From Candidatus Bipolaricaulota bacterium (GTDB lineage Bacteria; Bipolaricaulota; Bipolaricaulia; Bipolaricaulales; Bipolaricaulaceae): a stretch of 9,630 bases of DNA. Below are positions 7,370 through 9,630 of the stretch, in pieces. The notes under the pieces are model-generated. The model was not told the DNA's origin. It did no database searches and saw only the letters and a list, made by a program, of their open reading frames with translations. The stretch covers positions 1 to 9,630 of the forward strand of contig DQVA01000158.1 in assembly GCA_015661965.1 (NCBI GenBank), written 5' to 3'. The translations under genes and the position numbers were made by a program. Position 1 is the first letter of the stretch. Each line of letters opens with the position of its first letter.

Positions 7370-8711
7370 ACCCGCAGGCCGGTACCGCGAGCCGGCTCCC
7401 CGATACCCGTTCCCCGGAAAGCGGGTCCCGCCAAGGCCCCCCGGCGGGGAGCTTGGCCTGCTTTTCCTCCCCGAGGTTGAGCGCCACCAGCGCCTCTTCC
7501 CCTCGGCTTTCCCGGAGGAAGGAGATCAGCTCTCCCCTGGCCTCCAACAGCCGGAAGCCACCCCGCCGCAGGGCCGGGGAAGCTCTTCTGATACGGATGA
7601 GTTCCCGCAGGGAAGATAGGATCTCTCGCTCCCACACGGATTCATCCCAAGGAAAAGGCCGGCGGCAGTCCGGATCCCCTCCCCCAGTAAGGCCCACCTC
7701 GTCCCCGTAGTAGATCGCCGGCGCCCCGATATAGGTGCACAGAAAGGTGTAGGCCAGGATCAGCCGGCGGCGATCCCCCCGGCACAAGGTCAGGAACCGG
7801 GGCACGTCGTGGGAACTAACCAAGTTGTACTGCGCGAAGTTGCTGGCCGGCGGATAACTCCGCCGGAGGGCGTAAAGGTGCTGGGCGAACTCCTGCGCCG
7901 ACCACTCTGACCGGGCGAAGAACGCCACTAGCCCATCCCGCAGCCGGTAGTTCATCACCCCATCAAGCGCCCCGTGCTTGAACCAGGAGGTGGCCATGCC
8001 CATCACCTCGCCCAGGATGTAGGCGTCCGGGCGCGCCTCCTTGGCCACCCGATACACCTGCCGGACGAAGTCCGGGGGCAGATACTCCACCGTATCCAAC
8101 CGCCAGCCATCGATCTCGTATTCCGTCAGCCAATGCCGCACCACCGAAAGCAAGTACTCCCGCACTTCCGGGTTTCTGTGGTTCCACTCCGGCATCGAGG
8201 GGACGCCTGCCCAGCAGGCATAGTTGGGCTCGGGTTCCCGGACGACTTCCTCCCCCCAAATGGAGAACCAATCCCAATAGGGCGAGGCCCGGCCCCTCCG
8301 GAGTGCGTCTTGGAAGAAGGGGTGCCCCTCCCCACAGTGGTTGAACACCCCGTCCAATACCAGCCTCATGCCGCGGGAGTGCAGGGCGGAGATCAAGACA
8401 CGCAGGGCACCGTTCCCACCGAAGGCCGGGTCCACCTGGAAGTAGTCCTGGGTGTCGTACTTGTGGTTGGTGGGGGCTGCGAAGATCGGGGTGAGATACA
8501 GGGCGGTTACACCCAAGTCCTCCAGGTAATCAAGCTGCTCCAGGATGCCCCACAAGTCCCCGCCGAAGAAGCAGTGTCTATCCGGGGGGCCTCCCCAGGG
8601 CCTGGTGCCTGGCGGATCGTTGCCCGGGTCTCCGTTCCGGAACCGGTCCGGGAATATCTGGTAGAACACCGCGTCCAGCACCCACTCGGGAGGTCCTTCA
8701 CCACGCTCCAT
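7335..8711 (-). CDS. GH13 alpha-glucanase (cyclomaltodextrinase/neopullulanase-like)
   Basis: A 458-residue alpha-amylase-family hydrolase of alpha-glucans or maltodextrins. It begins 'EWVLDAVFYQIFPDRF' (9-24), the usual barrel entry. Conserved region I is 'DGVFNH' (120-125), region II 'GWRLDTVE' (202-209, nucleophile D206), region III 'LGEVMG' (acid/base E235) and region IV 'SSHD' (D302), so the catalytic triad is complete. 'MPEWNHRNPEVREYL' resembles the MPKLN segment of subfamily GH13_20, but the N-terminal domain of most of those is missing. There is no signal peptide, so it is cytoplasmic. The C-terminal beta domain is short. ATG 8711 is preferred: AAGG lies eight bases upstream and the family sequence starts soon after; a TTG at 8777 in the same frame would add 22 atypical residues. 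Probable role: turnover of glycogen or imported maltodextrin. Confidence 0.93.
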   Translation of the reverse strand: MERGEGPPEWVLDAVFYQIFPDRFRNGDPGNDPPGTRPWGGPPDRHCFFGGDLWGILEQLDYLEDLGVTALYLTPIFAAPTNHKYDTQDYFQVDPAFGGNGALRVLISALHSRGMRLVLDGVFNHCGEGHPFFQDALRRGRASPYWDWFSIWGEEVVREPEPNYACWAGVPSMPEWNHRNPEVREYLLSVVRHWLTEYEIDGWRLDTVEYLPPDFVRQVYRVAKEARPDAYILGEVMGMATSWFKHGALDGVMNYRLRDGLVAFFARSEWSAQEFAQHLYALRRSYPPASNFAQYNLVSSHDVPRFLTLCRGDRRRLILAYTFLCTYIGAPAIYYGDEVGLTGGGDPDCRRPFPWDESVWEREILSSLRELIRIRRASPALRRGGFRLLEARGELISFLRESRGEEALVALNLGEEKQAKLPAGGPWRDPLSGERVSGSRLAVPACGFRILRRAAGRA

Positions 8712-8793
8712 GTCCACCACCTTCTGTGAGTTCGTGTAAGGGATGTTAACCGGGCCAGGGGAGCGGGAGGCAAGCAAACGCCCTGTCCGAGGT

Positions 8794-8822
8794 TTGTCAC
8801 AGCCAGGGGAGGGGGATAGAAT
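8794..8822 (+). promoter_or_regulatory. strong sigma70-type promoter of surE
   Basis: TTGTCA (8794-8799) and TAGAAT (8817-8822) are separated by 17 bases and each matches the consensus in five of six positions, the best promoter in the window. Transcription would begin near 8829, leaving about 19 nt of leader with AGGGAGGG (8833-8840) seven bases before the ATG. Confidence 0.8.
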
Positions 8823-8836
8823 CCCCTTTAAAAGGG
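8812..8836. promoter_or_regulatory. two small palindromes over the surE promoter start
   Basis: GGGGAT-AGA-ATCCCC (8812-8826) is a perfect inverted repeat centred on the -10 box, and CCCTTT-A-AAAGGG (8824-8836) is another centred on the predicted start of transcription. Together they could be operator half-sites. The hairpins would be too tight to act well in RNA, so a DNA-level role is likelier. Confidence 0.3.
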
Positions 8837-8847
8837 AGGGAACCTAT

Positions 8848-9630
8848 ATGCCCAAGCCCTTCATCCTTCTGACCAACGACGACGGCTACCTTTCTTCCGG
8901 CCTCCTCGCCCTGCGGAATTCCCTGGTGGATCTAGGGGAGGTGTGGGTGCTGGCCCCGGATCGCAACTGGTCCGCTGCCTCGCGGACCCGCATCTTCCAC
9001 AAACCCCTGCGGGTGTCCACGGTCAAGCTCCCTGGCGGGGAGGAGGTGCGCATCACCAACGGTTCACCCTCGGACTGTGTTTCCCTGGCCTTATTGGGCC
9101 TGGCCCCCCGCCAACCGGATCTGGTGATGGCCGGGATCAATTCGGGGGCCAACCTGGGCCGGGACGTAACCCTGTCCGGAACCGTGGCGGCGGCCATGGA
9201 GGCGGCGGAGGAAGGCATCCCCGCCATCGCCGTGTCCCTGGACGTGGGGGAGGAGCTGGGGGAGAACCCGCCGGATTACTCCCATGCCGCCCGCATCGCC
9301 GCCCAGCTCGCCGCGTTCGTGCTCACCGAAAAGCCCCTCAAACCAGGGACGCTCCTCAACGTGAACGTTCCCCGGGGGACTCCGCGGGGGATCCGGTTCA
9401 CGCGCCTGGGGAGCAAGCTGTATCGGGATGAGTTGGTGCGGGGCACCGATCCCCGGGGACGGGAGTACTTCTGGCTGTCCGGGGAAATGCTGTCCGAGCC
9501 GCCCCCGGGCGGGGAAGACACCGATATATGGGCCTTGCTTTCGGGTTACGTGTCCATCACCCCGCTGCAACTCGACCTCACCGCTTACCCGGTGCTGGAG
9601 GCCCTCAGGTCCTACGAGGACACCCTCAAC
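8848..9630 (+). CDS. surE: SurE 5'/3'-nucleotidase (survival protein), C-terminal end outside window
   Basis: A metal-dependent phosphatase acting on nucleoside monophosphates, cytoplasmic, with roles in nucleotide balance and stress survival in other bacteria. The frame is open for 261 residues to the window edge; the family is about 250-265, so at most a few residues are missing. The start 'KPFILLTNDDGYLSSGLLAL' carries the metal ligands D11 and D12; 'VLAPDRNWSAASR' supplies S42; 'ITNGSPSDCV' and 'MAGINSGANLG' (N98) complete the site, followed by 'LSGTVAAAMEA'. The usual Ser-Gly after PDRxx is Ser-Ala here, a mild change. It has its own promoter, divergent from the GH13 gene, and there is no sign of the pcm or rpoS partners seen in gamma-proteobacteria. 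Confidence 0.97.
   Translation, partial: MPKPFILLTNDDGYLSSGLLALRNSLVDLGEVWVLAPDRNWSAASRTRIFHKPLRVSTVKLPGGEEVRITNGSPSDCVSLALLGLAPRQPDLVMAGINSGANLGRDVTLSGTVAAAMEAAEEGIPAIAVSLDVGEELGENPPDYSHAARIAAQLAAFVLTEKPLKPGTLLNVNVPRGTPRGIRFTRLGSKLYRDELVRGTDPRGREYFWLSGEMLSEPPPGGEDTDIWALLSGYVSITPLQLDLTAYPVLEALRSYEDTLN

Noticed and set aside
7974..8729. Plus-strand open frame of 251 codons opposite the GH13 gene
   Set aside because: It is antisense to conserved catalytic regions of GH13 and has no domain or ribosome site of its own.
8712..8793. Promoter for the GH13 gene on the minus strand
   Set aside because: Candidates such as TTGCCT with TTAACA 18 bases on match the consensus too poorly to report.

Overview
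This is a GC-rich bacterial window with densely packed genes, short leaders, strong Shine-Dalgarno sequences and recognisable sigma70-type promoters. No RNA gene, mobile element, CRISPR array or phage gene was found, so it reads as chromosomal metabolic and housekeeping DNA. The lineage cannot be fixed from the sequence. The mix (a ROK regulator beside a dipeptide-type ABC transporter whose permease has a large extracytoplasmic insert, a short glgA, a compact GH13 enzyme, surE and csp) would suit a deep-branching, possibly thermophilic bacterium such as Bipolaricaulota, Thermotogota or Deinococcota, but that is only a guess.

Layout. (1) 1-694, minus strand: the first 231 residues of a ROK-family transcription regulator that runs off the left edge. 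(2) 695-860: a divergent promoter region with a strong promoter for each direction and small palindromes that could be operators. (3) 861-5439, plus strand: an operon of a DppBCDF-type ABC importer (two permeases, two ATPases) plus a 67-residue two-helix membrane protein. The genes overlap by 1 to 17 bases. The second permease is interrupted by one in-frame TAG at 2741-2743, and no substrate-binding protein is encoded in the window. (4) 5441-5471: a perfect 12-bp hairpin terminator shared with the convergent gene that follows. (5) 5495-5695, minus strand: a cold-shock protein with a leader of about 107 nt. (6) 5948-7369, plus strand: glgA, glycogen synthase. (7) 7335-8711, minus strand: a cytoplasmic GH13 alpha-glucanase of the cyclomaltodextrinase/neopullulanase type, whose 3' end overlaps that of glgA by 35 bp. 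(8) 8848-9630, plus strand: surE, nearly complete, running off the right edge, with a near-consensus promoter.

How the genes fit together. The ROK regulator probably controls the divergent transporter. ROK regulators respond mostly to sugars, and several dipeptide-type ABC systems are known to carry oligosaccharides, so the transporter may import a glycan rather than peptides. glgA and the GH13 enzyme would make and break cytoplasmic alpha-glucan, which adds to a carbohydrate theme. Csp and SurE are general stress and housekeeping functions.

I see no convincing new defence or mobile system. The points most worth a second look are the amber codon inside an otherwise intact permease, the probable CTG start of the first permease, the regulator-transporter pairing, and the structured csp leader.
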